Below, piece after piece: positions 43,182-43,686 of a stretch of DNA of 43,686 nt (position 1 is the first letter of the stretch; the number at the start of each line of letters is the position of its first letter). The DNA is from Desulfobotulus mexicanus (lineage in GTDB: Bacteria; Desulfobacterota; Desulfobacteria; Desulfobacterales; ASO4-4): NCBI RefSeq assembly GCF_006175995.1, contig NZ_VDMB01000008.1, forward strand, positions 95,518 to 139,203, given 5' to 3'. The notes below the pieces were generated by a model that was given only the letters and a program-made list of their open reading frames with translations, was not told the DNA's origin and did no database searches. A program made the translations under genes and the position numbers.

Positions 43182-43210
43182 AAGGGCCCCGCATGCCATG
43201 CGTGGCCCTT
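43182..43210. terminator. Hairpin after the helicase gene
   Basis: AAGGGCC / GGCCCTT outer stem with an inner CGCATG / CATGCG-like stem. The T run is on the minus strand, not the plus strand, so on the plus strand it may be an attenuator or processing hairpin and not a strong terminator. Confidence 0.45.
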
Positions 43211-43235
43211 GGCAATGCAGCCCACAGGAGTTCAC

Positions 43236-43442
43236 ATGTCAAAAACAAAACCCCCCATATCTGAACAAAAAAAACGACAGGAAGCCCTAAGCAGCCTGCC
43301 CCCCAGTGCCCGCAACAACCTGAGTCCGGAAGAAGTCGAAATTTTTCTCCATGGTGATGTCTGGCCGGAGGAGCTCTGCCAAAAACTTTCTGAATTTATC
43401 TTTCCCCTGGAAGATGAAAAGCTTTGCAAAGATAAAGAATAA
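43236..43442 (+). CDS. Small hypothetical protein
   Basis: 68 aa from ATG 43236, preceded by AGGAG at 6-nt spacing; ATG 43209 lies in the hairpin region. Hydrophilic, starts MSKTKPPISEQKKRQEALSS and ends with an acidic/basic tail. The middle (PPSARNNLSPEEVEIFLHGDVWPEELCQKLSEFIFPLED) is predicted helical. No family recognised. A copy of the MITE-like element begins one base after its stop codon. Confidence 0.65.
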   Translation: MSKTKPPISEQKKRQEALSSLPPSARNNLSPEEVEIFLHGDVWPEELCQKLSEFIFPLEDEKLCKDKE

Positions 43443-43443
43443 G

Positions 43444-43686
43444 GTAATTATTCAGCACAGTTTATTCCGAACTGCCAATGCTGTAATTACAGCAGCATCG
43501 TACTGTTGCAAGGCTCCGTGGCTATTTGCAAGTGACATTGCAATCGTTTCGGATCAGAGCTTTGCAGGCCTGTGCGAAAGAAGCGGCAAACTGTCTGAGC
43601 CGCCACAAAGGCAGCGTACCAAGGCCTGCTATGGTAATCAAAAAGCTTATCCTGCCTGTGGCGGGGAGTTTTTGCCGCTTCCGCAC
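43444..43686. mobile_element. MITE-like palindromic element, second copy, cut by the window end
   Basis: Left terminal repeat GTAATTATTCAGCACA (43444-43459) equals the inverted right end of the copy at 11880-12298. The subterminal arm GTGACATTGCAATCGTTTCG and following GATCAGAGCTTTG (43532-43564) is identical to the first copy. The central hairpin (43580-43681) is nearly identical. It lacks the extra 14-bp stem of the first copy. The candidate left target duplicate is AGAATAAG (43436-43443); the right one is outside the window. Confidence 0.85.

Overview
The window looks like chromosome of a Gram-negative, anaerobic member of the Desulfobacterota, probably Desulfobacterales-like. This is inferred from the gene mix: a DsrK/HdrD-like iron-sulfur protein that appears to contain selenocysteine, LL-diaminopimelate aminotransferase (DapL), a three-domain NifU next to NifS, many PilZ / HDOD / response-regulator signalling proteins, and an RND exporter with an outer-membrane barrel. 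I found no rRNA, tRNA, CRISPR array, prophage or complete insertion sequence.

Layout. 1-8.5 kb: the end of a coiled-coil membrane protein, two tandem cNMP-binding/PilZ paralogues, a hotdog thioesterase overlapping a CPHC thioredoxin-like protein, an AI-2E-type permease overlapping a receiver-Hpt protein, a small membrane protein and a LOG-family protein. 8.6-12.4 kb: the HdrD-like gene, apparently one gene read through an in-frame UGA with a SECIS-like hairpin just after it; then dapL; then a 419-bp palindromic MITE-like element inserted between the dapL stop codon and the dapL terminator. 12.4-15.8 kb: a tightly overlapping trio of MoxR-type AAA ATPase, DUF2201-type metallopeptidase/VWA protein and an unrecognised protein made of exact 28-residue repeats. 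15.9-18.7 kb: an HDOD protein, a RibD-C-like reductase, a PP-loop ATPase and a 9-bp tandem array.

18.7-24.8 kb: a TetR regulator and an RND exporter / LolA-like periplasmic protein / beta-barrel operon carrying matching palindromic operators. 24.9-28.8 kb: three toxin-antitoxin pairs (RHH-MazF, AbrB-VapC, MNT-HEPN) around an Ntn-hydrolase. 29.1-31.1 kb: nifU-nifS. 31.2-33.3 kb: a PilZ protein and a phosphoethanolamine-transferase-like sulfatase. 33.6-36.8 kb: a TetR-led lipid operon (PaaI-type thioesterase, patatin, 3-hydroxyacyl-CoA dehydrogenase). 37-43.4 kb: a sodium:alanine symporter, metE, and a DEGD-box RNA helicase with a structured leader. The window ends inside a second copy of the MITE-like element.

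The strongest candidates for something undescribed are the Sec-containing CCG-domain protein, the MITE-like family sitting directly behind stop codons, and the AAA / metallopeptidase-VWA / 28-residue-repeat operon.
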